Source: Owenia fusiformis
Taxonomy: Eukaryota; Annelida; Polychaeta; Sabellida; Oweniidae
Direction of reading: 5' to 3'
Length of the DNA: 60,000 nt
Assembly: GCA_903813345.2 (NCBI GenBank)
Contig: CAIIXF020000005.1
Coordinates: forward strand, 34,849,375-34,909,374
Positions 32,601 to 41,742 of the stretch are shown piece after piece (within the stretch, counting starts at the first letter, position 1; each line of letters starts with the position of its first letter). Position numbers and translations under genes: made by a program. The notes under the pieces are model-generated. The model worked only from the letters and a program-made list of their open reading frames with translations. It was not told the DNA's origin and did no database searches.

Positions 32601-33752
32601 GAAAAGTCCGAACGAAATGCGTACGTTTTTTTTTCGGCGTTCGTATTTTTGCTGTGTAGACGAACTTTTTTAGAAATTTTTCTACTGAAACATTTTTGCT
32701 TGACAATTACCAGGTAAAATGCGTATTTGCGTGCACGGGGAGCTCAAGTTGGAACTATACATAATCGTTTAGTAAACTGGACTGAGAAATCAGAGGTCGA
32801 AGGGTTTTTCAATAAAATATATTCCAAAAATTCTTGACACCCAGTAAGTCGTAGGGTCGAAGGGTCGTAGGTCGAAGGGTTTTTAGTACATTCCCCTGTA
32901 CACAGCATTTTCATGTACGCATTAGTGACTATAATTATGACTTTCTTTACATCGTTTCAAGGAGAGTTGTGGTGAACGTGAGCAGTGCCGCAGCAGTCAA
33001 CCCGACTCCAACCCGTTCATTATACTGCTCTATGAAGGCTGCTCGAGTTATGTTCCTAAGGGTCATGGCAGCCGAGGACCCAGATATACGTCTCCTAAAC
33101 TACGATCCAGGTACTCATATTAGCTTAAAATGACAACTTGATGAATCTAAGAGGAATGAGGTTATTCAATTATAAAGTTGTCTTACGACTCTAGATATTT
33201 TCATTGCAAGTTATCCTATCGAACTCCGGGAGTATATAGAACGCGCTTTGTGAAACCATTATGATCGTTCACGTGATCATATCTTGTAATTTGATTGGAC
33301 ATTAAACACTGATAGACGTAATTCTGATAAAGTATGTAAACGAGCTACTCTCACTTCTGCGGTCACGGAACATTGACGAATCAAGCGGCCATTTTGATAA
33401 AATGTGTCACGTACGTGATTCACGTACGTGTTATTTTGCGTTTTTTGCTATAACTGGAAAAGAAGTTAACGTAGCGAAACACCGCCTCTTTTTTCCATTC
33501 ATACAATTTGTTGTTAAATTCCATGCTTTCTTAATATCCCTAGGTCTCATGAAAACAGACCTGCTGGTAAATGGAATTGCAGACTCGTTCAATCCAGAAT
33601 TCTGGGAGGGGAAGATAGATGAATTTGATAAGAAAGGACTCGTTGTTTCAGCTGACACAAGCGCAGAAAAGTTAATACTTGCCCTCAAAATGGATAAGTA
33701 CGAGAACGGATCAACAGTCAGCGTTGGGGATCAGATTATCCCAAAAATATGA
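29254..33752 (+). CDS. SPR: Sepiapterin reductase (short-chain dehydrogenase)
   Basis: Three exons, 29254-29690, 32962-33110 and 33544-33752, join in phases 2 and 1 into 264 residues, close to the usual length of about 260. Seen: the NADPH-binding TGGSRGLG (12-19), the NNAG-like LIHNAAS (97-102), an active-site NVSS (Ser153/154), and YCSMK with Tyr167 and Lys171; then NYDPG and TDLLV in the place of the NYAPGPLDT segment of known SPRs. The family makes tetrahydrobiopterin in the cytosol by reducing 6-pyruvoyl-tetrahydropterin and sepiapterin with NADPH. Start: ATG 29254; the upstream in-frame sequence has no other ATG. Intron 1 (3.27 kb) is filled with two nested transposons. A broken copy of exon 2 lies at 41672. 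Other SDRs are possible, but the exon 1 match (SNYCNMHFSSTVCLTSKF) favours SPR. Confidence 0.88.
29914..30465. mobile_element. Decayed CAGGGTG-type element in SPR intron 1
   Basis: Left TACAGGGTGATTCAGAAAAA and right inverse (GGGTTGCATTTTTAAACAGC CTGTA) share TACAGG.TG and AAAAATG.AACCCAC. No transposase frame. Its right end is the exact site where the 30469 element inserted. Confidence 0.65.
30460..30468. repeat. Target-site duplication, left copy
   Basis: CCTGTACAC, identical to 32895-32903, immediately outside the GGAATGTAC terminus. Confidence 0.85.
30783..30842 (+). other. tRNA-like module (degenerate)
   Basis: GGTGGTCTAGCGGAAGAATG resembles an A box, TTAGCAC an Ala-type anticodon loop (AGC), and CCCGGGTTCGCATTC a B box; a T-rich tract follows. 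Acceptor and T stems do not pair well, so this is a tRNA relic or pol III promoter module rather than a working tRNA. Confidence 0.5.
31245..31370. repeat. Left dyad array of the MULE-like element
   Basis: Three sites about 50 bp apart: a perfect 30-bp palindrome centred at 31259/31260 (CTAGAGTACCGACAA and its inverse), then ACCGACAAATAAATTGTCGGT at 31300, then the half site GAGGACCGACAAAT at 31352. The last two are preceded by CACGCTAGAGG. Confidence 0.75.
32153..32222 (-). other. tRNA-like module (degenerate), opposite strand
   Basis: On the minus strand TAGCCTAGTGGTTAGGGAGC is A-box-like and GAGTTCGAATCCCGAC is a near-consensus B box, followed by a T-rich tract. Acceptor arms do not pair fully. 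It faces inward, as does the module at 30783. Confidence 0.55.
32266..32424. repeat. Right dyad array of the MULE-like element
   Basis: Four sites about 47 bp apart: half site AATTGTCGGCTCTCTAGC at 32267, full dyads ACCGACAATTGTCGGT at 32310, GCCGACAATTGTCGGT at 32359 and ACCGACAAAATTGTCGGT at 32407. Confidence 0.75.
32895..32903. repeat. Target-site duplication, right copy
   Basis: CCTGTACAC immediately after the inverted terminus GTACATTCC. Confidence 0.85.
32962..33110 (+). CDS. SPR: SPR exon 2 (active site)
   Basis: Acceptor TCGTTTCAAG, donor GTACTC. Encodes RVVVNVSSAAAVNP and SLYCSMKAARVMFLRVMAAE, with Ser153/154, Tyr167 and Lys171 of the SDR catalytic set. Confidence 0.88.
33406..33428. 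repeat. CACGTACGTG palindrome pair
   Basis: CACGTACGTGATTCACGTACGTG is palindromic apart from its centre; it lies in SPR intron 2. It contains two E-box-like CACGTG-related cores, but no function can be assigned. Confidence 0.5.
33544..33752 (+). CDS. SPR: SPR exon 3
   Basis: Acceptor ATATCCCTAG. Encodes GLMKTDLLVNGIADSF to the stop, ending VSVGDQIIPKI. Asp258 lies near where SPRs bind the pterin substrate. Confidence 0.85.
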
Positions 33753-35132
33753 GCTAGCTTAATATGCCGGTCTTCTGTTGGCCTCAATGAGAAAACTAAC
33801 AATAACAATGATCTGTGACCCAGTTCAATTGTAATGTGATGATCAGATACAAAATATAACAATAATTTTCTCTGGCAATGAGGACAACCAGGTGAATGAC
33901 GGGGACTGAGATGGAACAATCGTCCTGTCACTCTTTGACGAGGTACTCCTAAGAACTCATATCTTATACTATCTATCAAATCGTTTCAGGAATATCGAAT
34001 AGATTACGACATATTAATTCATTCATTTCAACATATAATGTTTTTCAATTTACTTAATGAACCTAAAACTAAGAATAATGCCTTTTATGTGGGATGTTAC
34101 AATCCTTGTGTTTTATTTTCATAACAAATCTTATAACAGGATCCGGGATAGAAGTACAGGTTGTCTCAAAGGTAACAGAACTGGGGCTGACATGTTGTTA
34201 ATTATTTACCAACTATCTTCAAAGTTCCCCATACTATTTTTTCGAAATTCAGTTAATACTGGTGCAAAGTTTGAAAATAATGTATGGAGCGCTGCTAGAC
34301 TAATGGTTACTATGGTATCACGACCTGTGTAACATTATGTGAAAATGATGTCACCTTTTTTTAATCGTGCAATTTTATACTGTCTCTCTAGGTGGAGTAG
34401 CGTTTTTTTATAAAAAATTGTGCTAAGTTGCAGTTTTAGAAATTTCTAACACTAAGTAGTGTCATCTGTCAACAGACTGTAGTTTAATCATGTTTAATTA
34501 GTTTTTCTGCTTATATTCATTCTCATTCAAAATATTCAACCCTAGTTGCAATGCACTTCCTATATCTGTCCCCTCGATCCAAAAACACATGTTTAAGGCC
34601 TTAGCATGAGAGGTTTGAAACGATGTCGGTAAATTTCCAGAACCACAACTCAGCAGATATTTTATATATAACGCTGCTCCACCTAACTTTGTCATTGAAA
34701 ATATGAATTGACTCTGTGTCACTACCAATAAACCAAATTATATGAAACTCGTACAGTTTCAAGCAATTTAACTATCCTGTCTCATGATAAAGTTTGAGCT
34801 TCCAACTCCTCTTATTATAAAATTGAGAGCCAACGGTAAGAAACCTTTTGATCGGCCCTTGTATATTATGTTTAACAACGCAAACCCATTAGAATAATAA
34901 AGAAACCATGAGAACTAAACTATTGTATGTATTATTCGAAATTCATTACGTTTTTCTTGGGCTCGGCCCTCCACAATTTACCAAATTAATCTTATAGTTT
35001 ATTACGCAAATAAAAACAAGTTGCCTATTTAAAACAATTTAATCGTGGTTCTATCTTGATTTGAAGCGCTCTTGTTCCATAAAAGAAATAGAAATGGGAT
35101 GAATTATTTTGAGTCACTTCTTAACAAAGTAA
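33753..35132. other. Convergent 3' region between SPR and the vWD gene
   Basis: No gene seen. AATAAA on the + strand at 34896-34901 and on the - strand at 35003-34998 are candidate poly(A) signals for SPR and for the vWD gene, about 100 bp apart and in orientations that would make the transcripts meet or overlap slightly. The SPR one is 1.1 kb after its stop, so less certain. Confidence 0.4.
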
Positions 35133-35322
35133 TCAACAACTCGAGACGTCGTCTTCATTGAAAAAGAAGTTTGCAATGCATTTTCTGAAATCGATTGATG
35201 TAGTGGAGCCACACAGCCTTGAACAGGTTGTTTTCGCCTTTTCAAATAGTTCTCTGTCCCAACGTTTGAAATCACTTAATGTGGGAACAGCAGGCAGCGG
35301 GGTGTTTCTACACCTTTGTGCC
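35133..35322 (-). CDS. vWD gene last exon: Cys tail
   Basis: Acceptor TTGTATTTTCAG. In the required phase it reads AQRCRNTPLPAVPTLSDFKR, then TTCSRLCGSTTSIDFRKCIA and ends DDVSSC. The cysteine and Phe spacing is reminiscent of a C8-like region that often follows vWD. Phase match and acceptor support it, though it is 1.07 kb from exon 6. Confidence 0.65.
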
Positions 35323-38300
35323 CTGAAAATACAAAATACAATCATCCTTAGGCAACACATTAACCCAAAATTGCGATGGCGTTATCTCTAGGAGAAGCAA
35401 GACATACCTCTCTTAGATAATATAGCTTAAAATCTATATACAGGGTGGGCCAAAAAAACGCCACTTTTTTTTCAAAATGCTATAACTTTTTTAATTTTTG
35501 ATATTAAATCATAATTAACATATCAAATGAAACTTGAGGTTGTTATCTAGCCATGGATCATAAATTATATACTTTTACTTGAATAAAATATGCCACCAGC
35601 GTCTCACTTAAACATGTGGTGTGCTATGAGAAATAAGCATAATTTGCAAAATGTTCCTGAACTGATACAGCCTGATGGTTGCCAAGCTAATAGCCCTGAT
35701 GCAAACCCCAGTGAGTATAGGGTATGGGAAGGTCTCCAGGAGATTGTATGAAGACCACCCATCTAGAAAATTGCTCAACTAAAGCTGGCAATTAAGACAG
35801 GTTGAAAAAACTTAGCTAACATTTCATTGATACTGCAATATCAGCAAGGCGACTGGAACTAAAATACATCATTAATTAGGGTGGCGGACCAATTGAACTC
35901 CCCTTTTGGATCAAATATAATCCAAGTTGAAGGACTTGTTACATTATATTATGACTAAGAACCCTTGGCACTATATAACTGCAAAACTTAGGGTATGTTG
36001 GTTGGAAAATAAAAAAGTTGTAGTGTCTTGAAAAAAAGTGGCGTTTTTTTTGGCCCACCCTGTATATACATGTATGACTGCCAAATACAGCTCAGACTCA
36101 TCTTTTAAGATCGGTCCTTCACTGCTTTTATAGCAGATCATAATGTAATGCAATGAATTACTCTTGGGCCAAGGATGGCTCAGGCTGATTGTTTAGGTGG
36201 ATGGAGGACTTGTTCAGGAAAATCTTACGATGAGTCATTAAATGTTGAGCTTGTATATTCACATTTACACAGCTGTTGACAATATATTGTTTTTCAATCT
36301 CCTAAAGTATTGAAGACAATACATGACTTACAAAAAGTTACCATGGATGGAAAACGTGTTCCAATTTTAGCATACCCTGTATAGTCACTTACTCTTTGTC
36401 ATATTCGACTAGGTCCACCTTTTTCCAACTATTCCCTATAAGGGTTCCTTTGTTATCACCCCGGCGTCTAACGACATAGCCCTCTTTTGTTACGTAATCG
36501 TCGTTCATCTTTCCATCATGGTCACCGCACATCCCTATAATGTTTTTAATCGATTCAATGGCCCAGTAATTATACTGACAAAAATATGATTCTTATAATG
36601 ACATGCGCGCATGAATAACACGCTGCAATCTTCATAGTCATCTTTAGACCTAGAGATGCAGCGAACTATAGCTATCTGGAGGTCACTTACCTCATACTTT
36701 ATTATTCCAGTATTTATTCAAACGCACACTTGCAACAGATTTTCCATCAAAACTTAATCCAATTCCATACGGCACAATTTCAACTTGAACACCTTGAGGC
36801 TTCCGTTTTGTCACTATTGCTTTGAGGGCGTGACCATGGACTATACCTAGTGAATGTTCGCTTGGTGTAGCAATGATTTGCTTATCTTCAATCTACAATG
36901 AAAATATGATTAAGATCACAGTATGGATATTGTTTTATGCATGTACGAAACCACGACGCTTCTAATTTCAACTGGTTTCTGTGAATCTCCTGGATTATCG
37001 GGGCCATCCATCCATGTTGCTTCGCGTTTGGTAGGAAAATATGGTACCTATAGATGTGAGTGTTTAAAATGTTTCATATAAAGCCCTTGTCTCACACATT
37101 TAGTCTGAGACTGACTTGGAAATTGGAGCAATTGGAACACATGATATTTATGTTTTCCTTGGTGACTCAGAGGGCCCGGGGAACTTTGACAAGACGGTCA
37201 TGTTGGGCAACTTCATTACTACTATATACATACCCTCACATCAACCTCTCCATCGTTCTTCGTCTGCCCAATTATGACATCCCTGTCGTTTACATGTAGC
37301 ACAATATATTCTGGCCAGGTATGGTTCTTTCCTTCATTTGCATGAAGCTTCTGACGGAGAGCAATTTGAAACTTGGGCTCAAAAGCATCCTTGGGTTCCG
37401 TGAGTATGTAGAGACAGCTTCCTGGGAAGCTATAACGCGCCCTGTCGAATGTCTGATAGCTAGTCATTATGGTATTTTTCCAAAACTTATTGGTGACCTT
37501 CTTATCACGAATACTACAGCCTAAAATAATATGGTACGTGTACATGCATGCACATGTTCACTGTTATATCTTTTGCTAGTGTTTCCCTTCACATTTGTTT
37601 GACTTAGCTTCAAAAGGTAGCCCTGTCTACTTTTTAGCTATCATCTGCGCTCAGGGTACATCCGTGAAGAGGACACCTCTGTTTGGTATCTAAGAATGGT
37701 TGGTATTTATGTGAGTAGAATTACGTATGGGGTTAGACGAAAGTTATCCATTATGATTGGTGGCTTACCGACCTTGTCCAAGGGTAAAATTGTCTGGCAT
37801 TTTGCCCCAGAGTACATGGGAAAGCATTTACATTTACAGGGGCTTGATTCACAGTCGCAGACTCCGCCCTCGCCACAGCCACACGGGTCATCTAAAATAC
37901 AATAGACATGCATGATACGAAAGGAGGCTAGAAAATGTCCAAGTATATTCCCCCCAATTAAAAAGAATTATTTACGAAATAGTTCAACACCGAAAAAGTG
38001 TTGTTTAATCAACTTGTATATATTATGAATGACGGATGAATACTTCGACTTAACCACCGTTTGGTGTTTTATTATTTCATAATTGCTTATTCCAACGAAC
38101 GGGATTCGAAAAGATACATGCAACTTATTTTGACATATTCAGAATTTAATGAGCTTTTCTTTAGTAAACATGTTTTGTTCGTGTTGATTTTTTGTCGTGG
38201 CGTTAAGTTTTGATTCAACATTATAAATTATGACAGTGTGCAAAAACGAAAGTACTGTATTGTTTTCAACATACCTGTTTTGGGTGTCGTCTTTGTTGTT

Positions 38301-39010
38301 TTTGGTTTGGCACTTGTTAGTGGGACTTCAGTTGTCTTACTGTCACATGGGAATTCGAGTCGAACAGCGTTCGCCATTTCGATTAATGTTTTAAAAAGAG
38401 ATTCAGTATAACGAAAGGTTCCAGCTATTTTTTCCAAATTTTTGTCAAATTTTGCTTGTAGTACAGTCAGTCCAATTAGATTATTTTTAACACATGTGCA
38501 AGGTGGATCAACCAATCCCTTCTTTATCGCATCTTTCCAATTCTTACTGGATGATCTAAGAATATCGATGTCCTCATGTTTCTGTTGCCATGTTAGTGAA
38601 TTATAGCCCAGTAGGAAAGCATCAACGAGTTTCATTACGACATGGCCCTGGATTTTTGCGTCATGCTTTTGAGGCAATAGTCTATATTTCCCCTTTAAAC
38701 GTGGCAGATCCTTTTTCATTGCAGCTATTTCATTTCGAAAGATTTCATTTTGCTTTAATCTCGATTCGATTGGTTTATGAAGGTTGTCTATCGCCCTCCT
38801 TTTCAACGCACTAACTATAGAGTCCTGTGACTTTACAAAAAGAAACAGTTCTTCTTTTACATCATTTAAGACTCCCGTCGTGACATCATCTCGTTTAGTT
38901 TTGTATGACAACGAGATATCTAAAATCCGTGCTGTGGTGTCACATATCGAAGCGCATTTACAACTGTTGACGATCAGTAGTAGAAGGAACACAACTTGGA
39001 GCCTGTGCAC
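35133..39010 (-). CDS. Secreted protein with Cys-rich module and von Willebrand type D domain
   Basis: Seven minus-strand exons: 39010-38275, 37891-37769, 37520-37234, 37047-36952, 36892-36698, 36574-36393, 35322-35133. Phases 1, 1, 0, 0, 0, 2 agree and give 602 residues. Seen: a signal peptide (MHRLQVVFLLLLIVNSCKC), a helical, Lys-rich region to about 225 with CTC motif, a Thr/Pro/Lys linker (TSAKPKTTKTTPKTG), a compact Cys-rich EGF-like module (CGCGEGGVCDCESSPCKCKC), then a vWD domain from about 288. The vWD has TFDRARYSFPGSCLYILTEP, YIVLHVNDRDVIIGQ, FDGKSVASVRLNKYW and GMCGDHDGKMNDDYV. A Cys-bearing tail (TTCSRLCGSTTSIDFRKC) follows. Such domains are found in extracellular matrix, mucus and immune proteins; the exact role here is unknown. 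The donor of exon 4 (near 36952) is weak. The exon-6 donor overlaps a stop codon (TAA at 36391-36389), so a shorter 540-residue form is possible. Confidence 0.8.
35439..36063. mobile_element. 625-bp mariner-like element in the last vWD-gene intron
   Basis: Left TACAGGGTGGGCCAAAAAAA and right inverse, arms sharing AACGCCACTTTTTTT. About 35672-35750 on the + strand reads ANSPDANPSEYRVWEGLQ before a stop, like the PPNSPDLNPxDYxVW segment of Tc1/mariner transposases. Inactive. Confidence 0.8.
36093..36180. repeat. Dispersed repeat, copy A (shared with 57507-57589)
   Basis: GATCGGTCCTTCACTGCTTT and CTT(G)GGCCAAGGATGG occur in both copies in the same order, with about 80% similarity between. Confidence 0.6.
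36393..36574 (-). CDS. vWD gene exon 6: vWD C-terminal part
   Basis: Acceptor TATTTTTGTCAG, donor AAAGA|GTAAGT. Contains GMCGDHDGKMNDDY (the CGN-x-DG-x-x-x-DD calcium-loop pattern) and IGNSWKK. Reading through the donor gives TAA at once. Confidence 0.8.
36698..36892 (-). CDS. vWD gene exon 5
   Basis: Acceptor TTCATTGTAG, donor GTATGA, phase 0-0, 65 codons. Contains GVQVEIVPYGIGLSFDGKSV, the strand-rich middle of a vWD domain. Confidence 0.78.
36952..37047 (-). CDS. vWD gene exon 4
   Basis: Acceptor ACATCTATAG. Encodes VPYFPTKREATWMDGPDNPG and on. Phase 0 to the next exon requires a weak donor; GTG|GTTTCG at about 36952 is the best I see, with alternatives up to 6 bases away. Confidence 0.55.
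37234..37520 (-). CDS. vWD gene exon 3: start of vWD domain
   Basis: Acceptor ATTATTTTAG, donor GTATGT. YQTFDRARYSFPGSCLYILT matches the (H)YxTFDG-xx-YxFxGxCxYxL start of vWD domains. Confidence 0.8.
37769..37891 (-). CDS. vWD gene exon 2: EGF-like Cys-rich module
   Basis: Acceptor TGTATTTTAG, donor GTAAGC. About 10 cysteines in 33 residues ending YSGAKCQ, the usual end of EGF modules; the CKCKC pattern is atypical. Confidence 0.8.
38275..39010 (-). CDS. vWD gene exon 1: signal peptide and helical region
   Basis: ATG at 39010; hydrophobic leader, then a region with few cysteines and many charged residues that may be coiled. Donor on the minus strand is CAG|GTATGT. I do not recognise a family for this N-terminal part. 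Confidence 0.8.
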
Positions 39011-39298
39011 ATCTAAGTGGGTCAGAAGTACGTTATATGATAAATCTAAGTAGGTTATTTGGACAATCGCGAAAATACACGAAACAAATTAAACAAATGC
39101 ACAAATTCTCGAAAATTGCTCCCGTGAATAAATCGATGTACTTATTAAAGTATTAAGGGTATTTAGTTTAAGTAAATTACAGAGATGTTTTTGGAAAAGT
39201 GCTGTATTAATATTTTAATACATCGAGCGGCAATTCGCTCTGTTGGGTGAAAAAATTGAAACGTACATGACAGCTTGAAAAAACTCGCAATTTGAATA

Positions 39299-39936
39299 TA
39301 CAGGGTGTCAAAAAACAACGGCACCCCCCTCTACAGCAAAAAAATACATAATGTTACATGATGTGTCATATATCATTTTAAAGACAATTTAATTCTGGAG
39401 TTACCTGAGAAATTTCAGCTTTATATCTTATAATTTTACAGATTTACAGCTGATTCTTAGTAGTTGGTATGACTACCAGTTGCTGCTTGAAAAGCAGCTT
39501 ATCTGGATGGATATGATTTCAATAAAAAATCAGATAAAGGTGTAGCATTGCATAATCCTCTAAGCACTTTCCTCACATTCTTCAGAATAACATCCTTACT
39601 GTATCTTTTTTCAAGAGGCTCTTTGTCCATCAATTCCTATACCCTGTTTTTCAGAACTGAGCCCATATGTTCAGTGCAGTTGAAATTAGGGCTAAGTCTT
39701 TCATATTCCACTTTCTTAAGATTTGACCTTTAACCAGTAACAGAGCAGCAAATAAAGTACCAAGGTAGCAAACTTTGAAACAATGTAGCTTTTTTAATAT
39801 AAAGTTTTATTTTATTAATGAAATTTGATAAGTAACACCAGAATTAAATTATCTTTCAAATGAGGTATGACACGATATGTAACAATAAGGACCTTTTGCT
39901 GTAGAAGGGGGTGCCGTTGTTTTTTGACACCCTGTA
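39299..39936. mobile_element. 640-bp CAGGGTG-type element upstream of the vWD gene
   Basis: Left TACAGGGTGTCAAAAAACAA (then CGGCACCCCC) and its inverse at the right, arms of about 40 bp or more (CTACAGCAAAA / TTTTGCTGTAG). No clear transposase frame. It begins 290 bp upstream of the vWD gene start codon. Confidence 0.8.
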
Positions 39937-40879
39937 TATTAACATTTACAATAAATCAAATAATCCAAGCAACCAATAAAAATGATAATCACCTTTGCGC
40001 TCTTTCAAGATAAGAAGTCTTATTCTTGCTATTTTCAAAAATAAAATCGAAATCTTGCTTAACTCACCCATTCCGGCCTTTTTAGATCTACATAGGAAAT
40101 ACCAAGCGATATAATAATTTCTATTTACTGTTTATATTTAAACATAGACTGCGGAACCAATGTCATATTGCTTCAATGCAACGTGTTTTTTAACATTTAC
40201 TACTTCATGATATTTAATTTATTATTTATGAATGTATTTAATGTCGCCAACAATTGCAGTTTTGAAATGGCACCAGGCTTTATCCGCTCAGAATCAGATG
40301 GGGTTGGCCTAGTTGACATTTATTGCCGTTTGCACAATAACTTGTTATGCCAACATTGTTTGCACCGTGAGGTGTGAATATGTCCTACTCATTGTAAAAA
40401 GTATTACCCCAGGATTATTACGGTAATCTAACCAAATCATTCAAGCAATACTAAGTGTCAAACGCCCATTTTATTCCACTATATTAGAAATAAGTACAAT
40501 AAATACGACTTGGAACGCTTACCGATGTTATAAAACGGCTTAGCACATAAAAACAATTTTGTTATTTTAACCATGGCCCACCCCAACCCAAGAAAAAAAG
40601 AAAATGAAGGACCCACGGTCCTGTGCTCACACAGTTTGGAACCTTCAGAGGAATTTATATCCTGACTTTCAAACAAAAATATTGATTTGGATTTGTAGTC
40701 TCGAACTTAGATAGAAACTTAGATAGCATAGTTGTGTGACCTAGTTTGATGACCTAGTCCTACTTTTTTTCAAATTTTATAGAGTAAACACCAAAAACCG
40801 TAATTCCAAGAGCTTAGAAATCTTCAGAGGACATACGTTGCATATACACCAACTACTAAAAGTTATTTGAAAGTTCTAC

Positions 40880-41150
40880 TTCAACAAAGTGTCTAGTATT
40901 TACAGAAAATTTGACTTTTTGACGTCAAAATCCGCAATTTCTCGGAAACCGGGCGACCTTGGGAAATGGCGATGATAGGTGAAATAGGCATTATGGATAT
41001 GCATAAAATGACAGTGGATATGACTCAATCCGAATAGCAGTTTTAATTTGTGCGGCCAATGTTGACGGACGGACGGACGGACCGACGGACGGACCAACGG
41101 ACGGACGCCTGGTCAATCCCATAGGCTCACTGTGTGAGCCAAAAAGCATT
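40880..41150. repeat. GACG microsatellite inside a dispersed-repeat-like block
   Basis: 41063-41105 is (GACG)n with a few changes; it is preceded by GACGTCAAAATCCGCAATTT and followed by GGCTCACTGTGTGAGCC, a short palindrome. The arrangement suggests the tail of a short interspersed element. The remainder of 39937-41200 shows no gene. Confidence 0.5.
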
Positions 41151-41214
41151 TTAAAACATTGTTAACAAAGTATGGTTTGAATTAAGTGCCTATAATGTAT
41201 CATATAAGAGAAAA

Positions 41215-41625
41215 TGGGTCAAACCGGCCCTCTGGGGCAAAGTGGCCCATCGAAATATCTTTGAACTATCAAAAGATGGCTCTTCAAAATCCACATGCTC
41301 GAATTGTGAAATTTCTTCTCGGTCGCTACTTTTTGATCTAGCAGCATCTCGCCTTATGTAAGAGGTTATTCAATTTTTACTCTCTTTTTGCCCGTTTTTG
41401 GCCGTTTTGCCCCACCCGTGGACCGTTTTGCCCCACTCTAACCACTAAAAATCCCAGAAGATAGTCTTAGATGAGTATAAGACACTCGCAATTTGTAAAA
41501 CATAGCACATTGATAACATGGAACATCAAAGTGTGCGATGATTGAGAAATAGGAAAAACACCAGTTAGAACAACTTCAAATTCTAATTTTATTTGAAGAC
41601 CGTTTTGCCCCGAAAATTTCATAAA
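41215..41625. repeat. Block with repeated CCGTTTTGCCCC motif
   Basis: GCCGTTTTGCCCCAC, GACCGTTTTGCCCCAC and GACCGTTTTGCCCCG lie at about 41410, 41423 and 41600, with inverted relatives (GGGGCAAAGTGG) at 41235. Non-coding; possible MITE. Confidence 0.4.
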
Positions 41626-41671
41626 ATTTGCGGCGATGATAATTTTTCAATTAGAAAGCCCATGCACATGG

Positions 41672-41742
41672 TCATTATACTGCTCCATGAAGGCTGCTCG
41701 AGCAATGTTCCAGAAGGTCGTTGCCGCCGAGGATCCACATAG
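41672..41742 (+). pseudogene. SPR exon-2 fragment
   Basis: Translates to SLYCSMKAARAMFQKVVAAE DP, closely matching residues 165-186 of the intact SPR, including the YCSMK active-site motif. It is flanked by unrelated sequence, has no splice sites at exon borders and no other SPR exon nearby. A partial duplication, or the remnant of a second SPR-type gene. Confidence 0.8.

Larger units (their letters stand above)
30469..32894. mobile_element. 2.4-kb MULE-like TIR element with 9-bp target duplication
   Basis: Both outer flanks are CCTGTACAC (30460-30468 and 32895-32903), a perfect 9-bp duplication. Terminal inverted repeats of about 100 bp start GGAATGTACTAAAAACCCTT and contain several CCCTTCGACC units; the inverse copy is 32795-32894. 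Target length and long TIRs fit Mutator-like elements. No transposase frame longer than about 76 codons is inside, so it is non-autonomous. It carries two tRNA-like modules and seven ACCGACAA/TTGTCGGT dyads. Inserted in SPR intron 1, at the end of an older mariner-type element. Confidence 0.85.
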
